A DNA stretch of 64,000 nt, taken from the NCBI GenBank assembly GCA_963744875.1, contig CAVUVQ010000006.1, positions 62,001 through 126,000 of the forward strand. The letters are read 5' to 3'. The stretch comes from JACDAE01 sp963744875 (GTDB lineage: Bacteria > Chloroflexota > Ktedonobacteria > Ktedonobacterales > Ktedonobacteraceae). Of the stretch, positions 50,443-59,761 are shown in pieces. Made by a program: the position numbers and the translations under genes. The notes under the pieces were generated by a model, which was given only the letters and a program-made list of their open reading frames with translations, was not told the origin of the DNA and searched no databases. How positions within the stretch are numbered: the first letter of the stretch is position 1; the number at the start of each line of letters is the position of its first letter.

Positions 50443-50711
50443 CGTGGGGCGTCACCTGGCGTCATTGACTCCAACTATTTCGGAAAAAAATGACGCAAGC
50501 ACGACACGAATGCCTGCAATGCGCGTAAAACGGTAGGGACCCGATTGTATCGCGTCCGCCATTTATGGAATCGTGGCCCACGGGTGATCAATCACGGACG
50601 CGATACAATCGGGTCCCTACCGTTTTACGTGTTTTTCTGCGTTTTTGATGCATCATTTTTGGCGAAGCCCTCAATTTATTGGAGTCAATGCATCTGGCGT
50701 GCGCCCCTACG
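50443..50711 (+). repeat. long GTAG-bordered palindromic element, copy C
   Basis: A 269-base element in the same orientation as copy A. Core perfect 35-bp inverted repeat (50524-50558 with 50595-50629) around a 36-base loop nearly identical to copies A and B. Left edge CGTGGGGCGTCACC lacks one A of the GTAGGGG consensus; right edge CGCCCCTACG is intact. It lies between the methyltransferase and DUF427 genes, both on the minus strand. Confidence 0.9.
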
Positions 50712-50755
50712 CCTGTTCCTGAGAGACACATCCAGTGCTATAAGATGGCCCGTAT

Positions 50756-51847
50756 TTAGCGTTGAAGAATGAGCACTTTGAAATTACCCATGCCTGCTGA
50801 ATCAGTCAGGGCCATGACACCCTGCCGCAAATTGTACCATTGAAGAAGCGCAACCTGACCACGATCACTGGCACGAGCGTTATCAATAACGGCGAAATCG
50901 CGTGCGCGTACCCGCTCCAACTCTTCCTGGATGCCCATCTGAGTGAGCCAGAGACGTTGCGTCGTGAATGTATGCAGATGCAATCCCTGCCGACGCCCTT
51001 CATTCAGAAGAGCGCTGAAGTTGACATGAGCTGTAATATCCTGTTCGCCAGGACGCACGAGTGGCAGGTTGGTCAACTGATGCTGAAAGTAGCAGGCCAG
51101 CGTTCCATCGATGCGTTCAGGTGTATACAACCCACGCGCTTTATCGCCATAATCAATCGTCAGAAGAAAGCCGTGGCGTGCGTCTCCAATGGCCTGTACG
51201 CTGCGCGTCAACCAATGGAGGGCATCCAGATTGATCTCGGCACGCCATCCATCAGGAAAGGTCTGCCAGGGAATCTTATAGCTATCAAGATAGGTAGCTA
51301 TCCCTTGACTGGAAGGTTCAGCCAGTATTTCATATAGTTTTCCATCAGATTGAGCGGCGACATAGACTTCGTATAGTTTTTTCTCGTGCAGTTGGACGAT
51401 ATGCACCGGAAAGGCATCGACAAGCTCGTTCGATAGAATAACAGAAGGGGAGATGGCACTTTGCATCAGTGCATTCTGGCCCGCACGTATATCTTCGGTG
51501 TGATAGTCGAGAGCGGTATAGAAGGCAGGAGCGTTTTTTTCAGCCCATAGACGAATACCGTGAGCCAGATTGCCACGTCCAGAACCCTGTTCCACAACCA
51601 CGAATGGAGAGGGGCGTCCCAATATCTCCCACATCTGAAAGAGTTGTTGCCCCATACAGTATGCAAAGAAGGATGAAACATCGGTGCTGGTATAGTAATC
51701 GCCTTCCCAGCCCATCTTTGCCGGACCGCTTACATAATAACCATAGTCAGGTTCGTAAAGAGCCATACGCATATAGTCAGCGAACGAAATGGGTCCATCG
51801 CGCTGAATACGTGCCACGATCAATTGGTGGAGAGGTGAGCGTGCCAT
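50756..51847 (-). CDS. MidA/NDUFAF7-type SAM-dependent methyltransferase
   Basis: 363 residues from ATG 51847, five bases after the holA stop; the frame is open 50 codons further upstream but that part is antisense to nothing conserved and overlaps holA. Motifs: G-P-I-S-F-A-D-Y-M-R-M-A-L-Y-E-P-D-Y-G-Y-Y near 15-35, the SAM site V-V-V-E-Q-G-S-G-R-G near 84-93, L-S-N-E-L-V-D-A-F-P and L-L-T-I-D-Y-G-D. The family methylates protein arginine (complex I assembly in mitochondria); the bacterial substrate is unknown. Coupled to holA in one transcript. Confidence 0.9.
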   Translation of the reverse strand: MARSPLHQLIVARIQRDGPISFADYMRMALYEPDYGYYVSGPAKMGWEGDYYTSTDVSSFFAYCMGQQLFQMWEILGRPSPFVVVEQGSGRGNLAHGIRLWAEKNAPAFYTALDYHTEDIRAGQNALMQSAISPSVILSNELVDAFPVHIVQLHEKKLYEVYVAAQSDGKLYEILAEPSSQGIATYLDSYKIPWQTFPDGWRAEINLDALHWLTRSVQAIGDARHGFLLTIDYGDKARGLYTPERIDGTLACYFQHQLTNLPLVRPGEQDITAHVNFSALLNEGRRQGLHLHTFTTQRLWLTQMGIQEELERVRARDFAVIDNARASDRGQVALLQWYNLRQGVMALTDSAGMGNFKVLILQR

Positions 51848-51852
51848 AATTA

Positions 51853-52883
51853 TTACAAACCAAAATTCACTACTAGTAGGTCCAGAGCCATCTCCGGAGT
51901 TATCTTGCTGCGTTTTAGAGAAGCATCGGTTGCCATAAGTTGGCGGTAGATGCCCTCTAATTGTGCGGGGCTGAAGTTGCCAACCTGGCGCAAACATTTA
52001 TCGGCGAGAAAAGGCGGCATCCCAAGCGTAGAAGCGACCTGTCCGGAGCGCATACCTTTTTGCGCAAGCTCTTTCACCAGGAGCAACGAACGCATCTGAG
52101 TGGTAATCGTGCTGATCAACTTGAGCGGCGGCTCACCATCGGAGAGCAGATCATGCAAAATGTTCAGCGCCTGCTTGCGGTTGCGCTGTGCAAGAGCGTC
52201 GGTCAGATCAAAGATGCGTGCCTCCTGTACTTGAGCTGACAATTGCCGTACGTCGTTAATCGTAATGGTTGCATTTTTGCCAACATAGGTTGCCAGCTTA
52301 TCAAGTTCATTGGCGAGCAGGCGCAGGTGGTTGCCACTGAAATTAGCCAGTAGCGTAGCAGCATCGGGCGCGATTTTTACTTGAATGCTCTTTGCTCGGT
52401 TGACAATCCACTTCTCCAGAGCCTGTCCTTTCGGTACCGTACTTTGCAGAATTTTGCCGTGTTGCTCGGCAGCCTTAAACAAAGGATTTGCAGCATCCAA
52501 TGCTTCATCAACGAGTAAGATTAGCAGCGTGCTTTCGGGCATATGCATGATATGTTCGGCCAGAGCTTTTTCAAAGCCCGCACGGGTGGCAGTTGCGGAC
52601 TTACCCGCCTTCTTGCCTTTTTTGGCTTTGCCCGTTTTCGCATCCGTATTTTCTTGCACAACAACCTGTGTTTCGCCGCGCTTTTTTTGGGGAGTCCTTC
52701 AACGACAACGAGCCGTTGCTCAGAGAGAAACGGCATAGTATTGCTGGTAATAATCACGGTGTTGAGGTCGACTCCGCTACCATCATAGGTATCCTGATTA
52801 TAGCCGAAGTCGCCTTGTGACCGTAATTTCTTCAATTGTTCGCGGCTAGTAAATTCATCGTCGCCGTGCAGAAGATAGAACAT
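51853..52883 (-). CDS. holA: DNA polymerase III delta subunit, frameshifted at an A7 run
   Basis: The N-terminal part starts at 52883 (M-F-Y-L-L-H-G-D-D-E-F) and runs to the poly-A run (complement of 52682-52688) with V-V-V-E-G-L-P-K-K; after it the correct protein continues in another frame with R-G-E-T-Q-V-V-V-Q-E-N-T-D and on to F-G-L at 51853. One extra A (A8) or a -1 shift restores a 343-residue HolA, the normal length. HolA is the clamp-loader subunit that opens the DnaN ring and is essential, so either the sequence has a homopolymer error or the cell corrects it by slippage. The K/A-rich insert just after the run is unusual. Confidence 0.85.
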
Positions 52884-52903
52884 AGTTTGTATACCAGAGA
52901 AAA

Positions 52904-53284
52904 TTATGGATTTTCGTGTGCCTCAGCGCTTTGCCTGATGTAATCACGTTTGTGGCGGCGTGCGACGATCAGGTCGGTCGCCATAGCACAAACCACGCCC
53001 AGAATAGAGCAGAGTAGGATGGAACCGAAGAAGACACTGCCACCATTGGCCCCGTCCAGATCAGAGCCGCTGAGCAACGGGCCAGCCCAGGCCAGGAGAA
53101 GCAGGAAACCGATCAAGGCCCCAACGAATGCTCCGACGACAACGGCAATATGATTTTTCACAGCGCTTAACCAGTAGGCAAGAAAAAGAGAAATAGGGAG
53201 CGCGATGATGAAACCGAAAAGGTCACCTATGAAAATACCATCAGTTGGATTGAAGGTAAGGGTGGATAAAGAAATGAAAGCCAT
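52904..53284 (-). CDS. small membrane protein
   Basis: 126 residues. Three hydrophobic segments: residues 20-40, 46-68 and 84-108, then a basic tail R-R-H-K-R-D-Y-I-R-Q. A GG/SA-rich loop between the second and third. It lies 20 bases upstream of holA on the same strand and may be co-transcribed. Not recognised; resembles general membrane-tension or YrzE-like proteins in size only. Confidence 0.6.
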   Translation of the reverse strand: MAFISLSTLTFNPTDGIFIGDLFGFIIALPISLFLAYWLSAVKNHIAVVVGAFVGALIGFLLLLAWAGPLLSGSDLDGANGGSVFFGSILLCSILGVVCAMATDLIVARRHKRDYIRQSAEAHENP

Positions 53285-53459
53285 AGAGAAAGCCTCCTAT
53301 AGACTGATTTAGCATTGATATCGTCTCAATTATACGGCAATTGTGCTATGGTGGCAATATGTATTGTGATAGCATAGTCTTGTCTACGTCTATATTTATA
53401 GGTTGGTATATTATCGGACATCTGACGCAGGAATTTGAGTTGTAACGAGGGAGGGATGT

Positions 53460-54716
53460 ATGCCGAAGAAATGGCTTTGGGGTGGGATAGGGTTGGCTGT
53501 GGTTTTATTGCTGATCATGTTGATCATACCACTGGGTTCACAGGTACTAACGCTCTGGGCTTATAAAACGATTGGAATAGGTATGGGGGCATCCCCTACC
53601 AATGATTTATTAGCGCAGCAGATACAAAACATGCTTAATCTTATTGATTTTCTGGCTATTATCTTTACCGCTGTGCTGGCGCTTGCTGGCGTCGTTGGTC
53701 TGAGAAGGTTTCAAGATATCGAAAAAGATACTGCCGAGCGTATGGGCGAATTAGATGAAAAACGGAAGAGTATCGAGGTACTCCAGAATGATATGCAGGA
53801 AAAGATCAATGCGATAGGCGAGTTAAGAAAATATGTAGAACTGCAAGAATCCGTAACAAAGAGTGTGGAAGATACTAATAAAGCCCTTCTGTACCTTATC
53901 TTAGGAAATCAGCTTGTAGAGCAAAAAAAGATTGCTAATGCCATTGAGGCATATGAAAAAGTCAAAGCGTTGCGGCCCGAAGATCCGCAGGTCAATTACA
54001 TCCTGGGGCGCACATATAGAGGCATCAGCTCTTATGACCAGGCAATTACTTGCCTCATAACCTCTGTTGAGGCAGATCCTTCTTTTGCTCAGGCACATCT
54101 AGAGCTAGGGTATGCCTATCGCAATCGTGCAGATAAACTCTATGCCGCCCCAGATGATGAAATGAGACGGGAAGAGGAATATGAGAAAGCGATAGAGCAG
54201 ATAAAGCAGGCCGCTAAATTGCAACCAGGGGATGAGGAAATTCTGGGCGCCCTGGGTGGCATTTATCGGCGAGCGAAAGATTATAAGCGAGCACTGATGT
54301 ATTATAAGCAAGTGCGTGCTGTCAATCCTGATTTATCATATGCGGTTGGGAATATTGCTATTCTGGCCTGGCATGAAGGAAACACAGCAGGATCATTGGA
54401 GGCATTTAAACATACTGAGGAATTGGCGACGAAGCGTATCGATTTAGGGGTTTCCTATGACCCTTTTTGGGATTACTATGATCGTGGCATGGCACGTCTG
54501 GTGTTGGGTAACAAGCAAGACGCATTATCTGATTATCGCATGGCAATCGATCTTACACGCAGCCCGGAACATTTCAAGTCGGTTATAGATGGCCTTCAGT
54601 TTTTCAAAGAAGTGGAAGATAAATACCCTCTAAATGGTCTGGATGAGGTATTAAATATGGTTATGGTGGCAAACATTGACGCGGAGGCTAGAATGGTAGC
54701 CAAACATGTTGGATAG
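53460..54716 (+). CDS. membrane-anchored TPR protein
   Basis: 418 residues. Two N-terminal hydrophobic segments (residues 6-26 and 61-81), a coiled coil (I-E-K-D-T-A-E-R-M-G-E-L-D-E-K-R-K-S-I-E) at 90-140, then five or six tetratricopeptide repeats at 148-375, for example A-I-E-A-Y-E-K-V-K-A-L-R-P and Y-K-R-A-L-M-Y-Y-K-Q-V-R-A-V-N-P. A scaffold for protein contacts at the inner face of the membrane. Separate from its neighbours; a terminator follows. Confidence 0.75.
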   Translation: MPKKWLWGGIGLAVVLLLIMLIIPLGSQVLTLWAYKTIGIGMGASPTNDLLAQQIQNMLNLIDFLAIIFTAVLALAGVVGLRRFQDIEKDTAERMGELDEKRKSIEVLQNDMQEKINAIGELRKYVELQESVTKSVEDTNKALLYLILGNQLVEQKKIANAIEAYEKVKALRPEDPQVNYILGRTYRGISSYDQAITCLITSVEADPSFAQAHLELGYAYRNRADKLYAAPDDEMRREEEYEKAIEQIKQAAKLQPGDEEILGALGGIYRRAKDYKRALMYYKQVRAVNPDLSYAVGNIAILAWHEGNTAGSLEAFKHTEELATKRIDLGVSYDPFWDYYDRGMARLVLGNKQDALSDYRMAIDLTRSPEHFKSVIDGLQFFKEVEDKYPLNGLDEVLNMVMVANIDAEARMVAKHVG

Positions 54717-54725
54717 TACCTGCCA

Positions 54726-54755
54726 GATCTCTGTTCATAAAAGGGAACAGAGATC
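54726..54755. terminator. hairpin between convergent genes
   Basis: GATCTCTGTTC (54726-54736) and GAACAGAGATC (54745-54755), perfect 11-bp stem, 8-base loop, between the TPR and MprF-like genes. A T-rich stretch (CTTCTTCCTCTTTT) follows on the plus strand. Confidence 0.65.
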
Positions 54756-54821
54756 CGAAAGATGCAGAGCCTTCTTCCTCTTTTAATAAAAAGTGCATAT
54801 TTTTACAAACAGCGCCACCAA

Positions 54822-56588
54822 TTACACATTTGCCGTTTCCATTGCTCTTATTGCTGCCTTGTCAGTGCATTGGCCTTTATGCCGCCACTCGTTGAGCGTG
54901 CTACCAACGGTTCTAAGTAAAGATGCATCGCGTTGATGAGCGTGATACAACGCCCAGCCAATTCTAGGAAGGCTCAGTGTACTGGAGTAGACGAGGTAGC
55001 GACTCTCCCAGGTTGGTTGGAACTTCTTTTTAAAGTTGAAGAGCGATTGGTTTTTTTCCGGATTGCCAAAGCGTCCGGTCAGAAAATCAATGCTATTGCC
55101 CAGGAACGTCTCTTCTTCAAGGTTTGCATTACTAAGGGGGGCCAGACCCAGGCTCGCCATCTCAAATCCGCAGCTTTTCATATATTCAAGAGAGCGTGCA
55201 AGTAAAAGTTCCATTGTGCCTGGAGCAGGCTGTGGAGCACGGCGCATCAGATCGAGTCCCCAGCCGTGTCGTCCGTAAATGGGAACAAAAGTGACAAAGG
55301 CATGTACTTTGTTATCGTTATCCACAGCGAGCGCGGTCAGTTGTTCTTTATCTCCTTGTGGATCGAAGTGACCCATGCTAAAGCCCATTTCTGAACCGCC
55401 TTTGCTTGCCAGCCAGGTCGCCGAAATCTGTTCCATTTGCGTGCGCTGCAAGACATCAGTTACCTGACCCTGGTAAAACACCACCTGTAGACCATCCTTC
55501 TCAGCACGCTTGGCACTGCTGCGCACATTTGCCATTGCACCACCTTTGAGCGTGAAATTCTGTACATCGATAACCGCATCCTCACCAATTTTGAAGAGGT
55601 GAAGGCCAGCCGCACGGTAAAGAGGCACGAATTTATCTCGTACCTGCCACAGAACAATCGTCCAGTCCTGTTCAGTACAAAAGGCCATGAATTGCTTGAG
55701 GATCAAATCCATTTCATTTTCGGGACCAATCGGGTCCCCTGCGACCACGGCTGTGCTCCCCTCAAGTACATAGCTAATAACAGACTTGCCCGATTCCGAG
55801 AAGAAGTATGACTTCTCAGTGTCAAGAGCGAAGTACGAGATAGAATTTGTACCGTAAAGTTGCACATGCTTATAGGCCTGCATTCTTTTTTCCATATTAG
55901 GCAGAAATACCGCCGCTACAGGTCGGAAGAGCTGTATCATACCGTATACTATAGCGCTGATACAGAGCCAGGGTAGAGCACGCCCAAAGAAAATTGCAGG
56001 CGTATCATGTAACCAGTAGCGCAGATGTGTTTGCGTAATGATGCGTAGAATAGCACCATCAAGGCCAAAGCGATCGATGAGTGGCTCAAGGTTATCATAA
56101 AGTGCGAGAAAGCCGACGATGGCATCGAATACCACAATTCCCAGGCCAAGCGCCAGAATTGTATAGCCACGCCAGACCGAAGGCGGATCGCTTCTGGCCT
56201 GAAAAAAGCTGGAGAGACTACCCAGCAGGGCCACTAATCCCAGCGCAATAAGGGTTGCTAATATGGAGCCGCTACGTAGAACATGCAGACAGACGGATAA
56301 CAATAAGAGAAAGAGTGTAATACGCCACGCATGCTTCTTGCCACGTGCGAGACCATAAGAGAGCATAATAAGGAAGAAGCCTACAACAACTGTCAGCGTC
56401 TGTGCATGAACCCGATGTACAGTAACAGGCCACGCACCCAGCAGAATGTCCCAGTTTAGTTTGGGCACAATAGCGGACAGCATGTCTGCTATGCCGACCA
56501 GACATATAATTAACGCTATCGTACGCCGTGTCCCAGTACGCGCAGATGGAGGAAAAGGAAACTGTACATTATGTATTTGTTTGTTCAT
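54822..56588 (-). CDS. MprF-like aminoacyl-phosphatidylglycerol synthase (DUF2156 domain)
   Basis: 588 residues. The first 250 residues hold about seven hydrophobic segments, fewer than in full MprF flippases. The C-terminal soluble domain is the double-GNAT DUF2156 module: S-G-K-S-V-I-S-Y, A-V-V-A-G-D-P-I-G, M-A-N-V-R-S-S-A-K-R-A-E-K-D-G, G-W-G-L-D-L-M-R-R, M-E-L-L-L-A-R-S-L-E-Y and L-F-N-F-K-K-K-F-Q-P-T-W-E-S-R-Y-L. It transfers an amino acid, typically lysine, from tRNA to phosphatidylglycerol to reduce surface charge. Amino acid specificity is not readable. Single gene, no linked lipid genes. Confidence 0.88.
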   Translation of the reverse strand: MNKQIHNVQFPFPPSARTGTRRTIALIICLVGIADMLSAIVPKLNWDILLGAWPVTVHRVHAQTLTVVVGFFLIMLSYGLARGKKHAWRITLFLLLLSVCLHVLRSGSILATLIALGLVALLGSLSSFFQARSDPPSVWRGYTILALGLGIVVFDAIVGFLALYDNLEPLIDRFGLDGAILRIITQTHLRYWLHDTPAIFFGRALPWLCISAIVYGMIQLFRPVAAVFLPNMEKRMQAYKHVQLYGTNSISYFALDTEKSYFFSESGKSVISYVLEGSTAVVAGDPIGPENEMDLILKQFMAFCTEQDWTIVLWQVRDKFVPLYRAAGLHLFKIGEDAVIDVQNFTLKGGAMANVRSSAKRAEKDGLQVVFYQGQVTDVLQRTQMEQISATWLASKGGSEMGFSMGHFDPQGDKEQLTALAVDNDNKVHAFVTFVPIYGRHGWGLDLMRRAPQPAPGTMELLLARSLEYMKSCGFEMASLGLAPLSNANLEEETFLGNSIDFLTGRFGNPEKNQSLFNFKKKFQPTWESRYLVYSSTLSLPRIGWALYHAHQRDASLLRTVGSTLNEWRHKGQCTDKAAIRAMETANV

Positions 56589-57115
56589 ATACCTCTCTCC
56601 TTTCCTGAACGTAAATTACGCAAATTTTAAAACGCTTAGACCATTGTGATATCAAAAGTGCATATCCTCAATTCTTAATCAGTTTATAGACGAAGTGTTA
56701 TATTATTCTTCACTGGATGAAACGTCGCAGCTTATCCAAAAGTCAGAAGCTATGCCTTTTGGGCTATAGATCTGTTTTCTTTATACAAGAAGCTTTTCTC
56801 TTATGCATACTAGCACTTGAACATTACAACGTGATGAGATGAGTATTATGTAATCCCGGTCACTTGCCTTTGTGGCTTCTTGTAAGATTTTTCTAAAGGA
56901 GTATACGCCACAAGGTGCCAAAATATCGCGATGGATTTTGCGAAGATCTGCAACACCTCTTCTTGCTCTACGTATATAGGTCAGTATAGTAGTGAAGATA
57001 AAGGGCCTGGAAAGCACGGTCCGAGAGTTCTAAGTTTTAGAGAGTGTCTAGAAATTTTTCCAGGCAAAATAATTCATTTCTTGAGACACTTTCTTAGAAA
57101 AAGTGAGACACGTCA
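56589..57115. other. 527-base intergenic region with an imperfect palindrome
   Basis: No credible gene. Between about 57035 and 57093 an imperfect inverted repeat (AGAGTGTCTAGAAAT with ATTTCTTGAGACACTTTCT) lies 20 bases before the next gene, and GTGAGACACG repeats part of it. It may be an operator or a mobile-element scar. Confidence 0.35.
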
Positions 57116-57484
57116 ATGATGCATCGAATGACGACTTTTGGATTGAATGAGCGCCTGGAACGTGTCCTGGCGTATGCGTTTGGCTGGATATCAGGCTTGC
57201 TGCTTTTCCTATTTGAGAAGAATCGCCATGTCCACTGGCACGCGTTGCAATCTATAATCGTTTTTGGATCGCTTAGCGTGCTGATTATCGTTGTAAATAT
57301 ATTAAAGTGGATGCTCAGTGGGATCTGGCTCTTGAATCTGGTGACAAATTTTGGCCTGGGCCTGCTTTCAAGCATACTCCTCTGGGTGGGAATATTGCTC
57401 TGGCTCTGGTTAATGGTGATGGCGTGGCTTCATCGCGACTACAAGCTTCCATTTTTGAGCAAATGGTTACGTTACATTGTTTAA
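57116..57484 (+). CDS. DUF4870/Tic20-like small membrane protein
   Basis: 122 residues. Begins with a soluble N-terminus L-N-E-R-L-E-R-V-L-A-Y, then three hydrophobic segments (about 24-38, 45-65, 75-108) with the family pattern F-L-F-E-K-N-R-H-V-H-W-H-A-L-Q-S between the first two. Such proteins are common in Chloroflexota and Firmicutes; function unknown. The 3' end overlaps the facing gene by four bases. Confidence 0.75.
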   Translation: MMHRMTTFGLNERLERVLAYAFGWISGLLLFLFEKNRHVHWHALQSIIVFGSLSVLIIVVNILKWMLSGIWLLNLVTNFGLGLLSSILLWVGILLWLWLMVMAWLHRDYKLPFLSKWLRYIV

Positions 57485-57963
57485 TCCTTCTCCCGATAGA
57501 GAAGGCCTAGCGTCAGACCAAATGCCAGGTGACGTAGAATGTTTTGCAGGAACGAGGTCCAGTTGGCAAGTTTTGGTAGTTCACCATTCTTAATAAGAGG
57601 ATGATATTTGTCGGCAATTGGAGTAAGCCACCATGCGCCGATAATAAAGATCTCTCCAAAAATTGTGCCTTTGAGCCAGTCTGGACCCGGAAGGAAACGT
57701 CTGGCAATTGCACCATAGATTTCAGCCAGGGCAACCCCGTTTAGTAAATGGATGAACCAGGAGAGCAGAAAGAAGCCTCTAGATCTCCTGGTGCCTTCTA
57801 ATAATCCTTGAATAAAGCGTGTATCACTGAAACGATTTCCAATGATTGCTTTGTCACCTTCCATAACAATGCTGTAGACGATAGTTGCCACGAGACCCAC
57901 CCAGGCGGCTCGCCCTGGACGCCAGTTACGTGAGACAATTTTATGTAGTAGATTATTCATCAC
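57481..57963 (-). CDS. YqhR-like/DUF6789-like membrane protein
   Basis: 160 residues. Four hydrophobic segments (about 20-35, 66-84, 102-117, 139-152) with a basic start. The order and loops resemble uncharacterised YqhR-type proteins, but I am not certain. It overlaps the facing gene by four bases. No link to a pathway. Confidence 0.55.
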   Translation of the reverse strand: MMNNLLHKIVSRNWRPGRAAWVGLVATIVYSIVMEGDKAIIGNRFSDTRFIQGLLEGTRRSRGFFLLSWFIHLLNGVALAEIYGAIARRFLPGPDWLKGTIFGEIFIIGAWWLTPIADKYHPLIKNGELPKLANWTSFLQNILRHLAFGLTLGLLYREKD

Positions 57964-58158
57964 ATATTTCCTTCTTAAGACTCATTTCATCCTCCATCAA
58001 ATTTCATGACGCCTTTCTCAGAACACCCTTCATCCACCTTGCAATTCCCAAATCGATCGCGTATTCTTTCTCTAGAAGGTGCAATGACGTTTGATCGACC
58101 ACTACATATCTTCCCTTCGATGGAGCAGCCTCGTTACTATTATACTACCCTATTGCCA

Positions 58159-59055
58159 TTAGCCACGCTTTCGTATGAATGTAGTCAGAAGCATTGCCAT
58201 AACAGCTCCCCATAGGGTAGACAGAAAGTTGACGACATCGTTATTCAACCAGGAAAGACCCCGTAAAAGCTGCGTTTTGTTGCCACAATTATGTACTCGT
58301 CGCTCTGTCTCCTTATGACAGATAGGACAGAAATACATTGCCTGAACGGTTGCTCCTAGTAGGCTATCAAATAAACTACCGAGCAAACCACTGCTAAGAG
58401 CAATAAAGGGAAGTGCGAAATTCTCTTTGTGTTTGCGTTGTAGAAGCCAGAAGAAGCTCCCCAGAGCCAGTGAACCAATTGCAGATGAAGCAGTTCCCAG
58501 AAGTGTAATGCCGCCAGAAGTACCGGGGGAAGTTTGTTTGCCAGTTGTAATCAGACGTGGTCGTTGGGAACTGAGTACTCCCAGTTCAGTAGCCCAGGTG
58601 TCAGCAGTTGCAGTTGCCAATGCTCCAGCATATCCGGCGCGTAGCGTGTGCTGGAGTGTAGACTCGTGGGCACATGCATAGCCCAGTGCGAGTGCTGTTG
58701 CAACTCCACCATTAGCAACGACCTGCGAGAGATCCCGCTGCGATCCTTTACTGAATTTATCTTCTGCTGTGACCGCTTTCTCTCGTGCACGAAAATGTGA
58801 GAAGAAGCTGGAGGAGACAAAGAAGAAAATGAGCGTAAAGCCCCATGACCAGCCACCTATTCCTACTGTGGTTGTACCAGTAACAATCGCGCCAGCAACG
58901 CCGCTTCTGGTGAGAGAGCGACGGCGATAAGCAAGTAGACCAACGATGCTACTGAAAAGGAGGCCGAGAAGTAAGCGAAAGAGTTTTTGTTGTTTTTGAG
59001 AATGTACTGATTTTTCTATAGAAAATAATGAACGTCGTGTCAATGATGTAAACAT
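58159..59055 (-). CDS. DUF92 family membrane protein (VTE6/phytyl-phosphate kinase-like)
   Basis: 298 residues. The family motifs are clear: R-S-L-T-R-S-G-V-A-G-A-I-V-T-G-T-T-T, S-S-S-F-F-S-H-F-R near 85, R-D-L-S-Q-V-V-A-N-G-G-V-A-T-A-L, A-D-T-W-A-T-E-L-G-V-L-S near 165 and P-G-T-S-G-G-I-T-L-L-G-T near 190. About seven hydrophobic segments. A late cysteine pair (F-C-P-I-C-H-K near 258) is an insertion in the loop. Plant members phosphorylate phytyl phosphate; in bacteria the substrate may be an isoprenoid phosphate. Single gene. Confidence 0.9.
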   Translation of the reverse strand: MFTSLTRRSLFSIEKSVHSQKQQKLFRLLLGLLFSSIVGLLAYRRRSLTRSGVAGAIVTGTTTVGIGGWSWGFTLIFFFVSSSFFSHFRAREKAVTAEDKFSKGSQRDLSQVVANGGVATALALGYACAHESTLQHTLRAGYAGALATATADTWATELGVLSSQRPRLITTGKQTSPGTSGGITLLGTASSAIGSLALGSFFWLLQRKHKENFALPFIALSSGLLGSLFDSLLGATVQAMYFCPICHKETERRVHNCGNKTQLLRGLSWLNNDVVNFLSTLWGAVMAMLLTTFIRKRG

Positions 59056-59157
59056 AGGGTGGTACCTCGCGTAAATTGTAATATGTTTTGTTACAGAAAG
59101 CTATTGTTATCAGTTCTATCTTAAGGAAAGGCGAAATCCGGAAGCAAGAGAGTATAT

Positions 59158-59607
59158 TCAAGTAAGAAGAATGTACTCTTTGTCAAAAGACCAGTCAGCA
59201 ATGGCCTCTAGCTCAAGATAGAGATGTGGATGCAGAGGGTCGATGTGTTTCATCAAATGGATACTGACGACCCTGTTGTCGTTTAATCCGAGGGCTTCAC
59301 AGAGTGCGTCTTGCGTAATTTTGAGACCTCCATCAAGGTCACGTTTGAGTGGTGTTGTGAAATAGAAATCCAGAAAAAGTGCCAGGTAGCTTTGTCGAAA
59401 CTGTTCGTGTAGTTCATCTGGCAACATGCCTTGTCGTATAAGTGAGTATACTATATCATGTACCTGCCGCTTAAAGCGACGGGCCACAAGGGTGCTTACA
59501 CGATGCCCATCTACAGTGGCGTATTGCTCGTTAATACCAGGGGGCAGCGGAAGAGTAAGACTGAGCAATGCGGGCTTTTTCTGTTTGTCGGTGCCTTGTT
59601 CTGGCAT
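59158..59607 (-). CDS. RusA-family Holliday junction resolvase
   Basis: 149 residues from ATG 59607, which follows AGGGAGG at five bases; an ATG at 59625 is also in frame. The C-terminal half has the catalytic pattern R-D-L-D-G-G-L-K-I-T-Q-D-A-L-C-E-A-L-G-L-N-D-N-R-V near 95-120, then I-H-L-M-K-H-I-D. RusA dimers cut four-way junctions symmetrically; the motif usually has D-D and K as here, with an N-D variant. Often phage-borne, but no phage genes are nearby, so it is probably a chromosomal copy. Confidence 0.85.
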   Translation of the reverse strand: MPEQGTDKQKKPALLSLTLPLPPGINEQYATVDGHRVSTLVARRFKRQVHDIVYSLIRQGMLPDELHEQFRQSYLALFLDFYFTTPLKRDLDGGLKITQDALCEALGLNDNRVVSIHLMKHIDPLHPHLYLELEAIADWSFDKEYILLT

Positions 59608-59761
59608 GTAGCCTCCCTGGTACATAGTACTTTTGGATAGATGTTTATAGGATGTATTGTATCATATCAACATGTCTTATTTTGTACTTTATTGTTGTCA
59701 AGATGGAAAAAGAAGTGGTACACTGCCATAAAGCAAGGCCTGGCGAAAGTGAGGAGTAATA

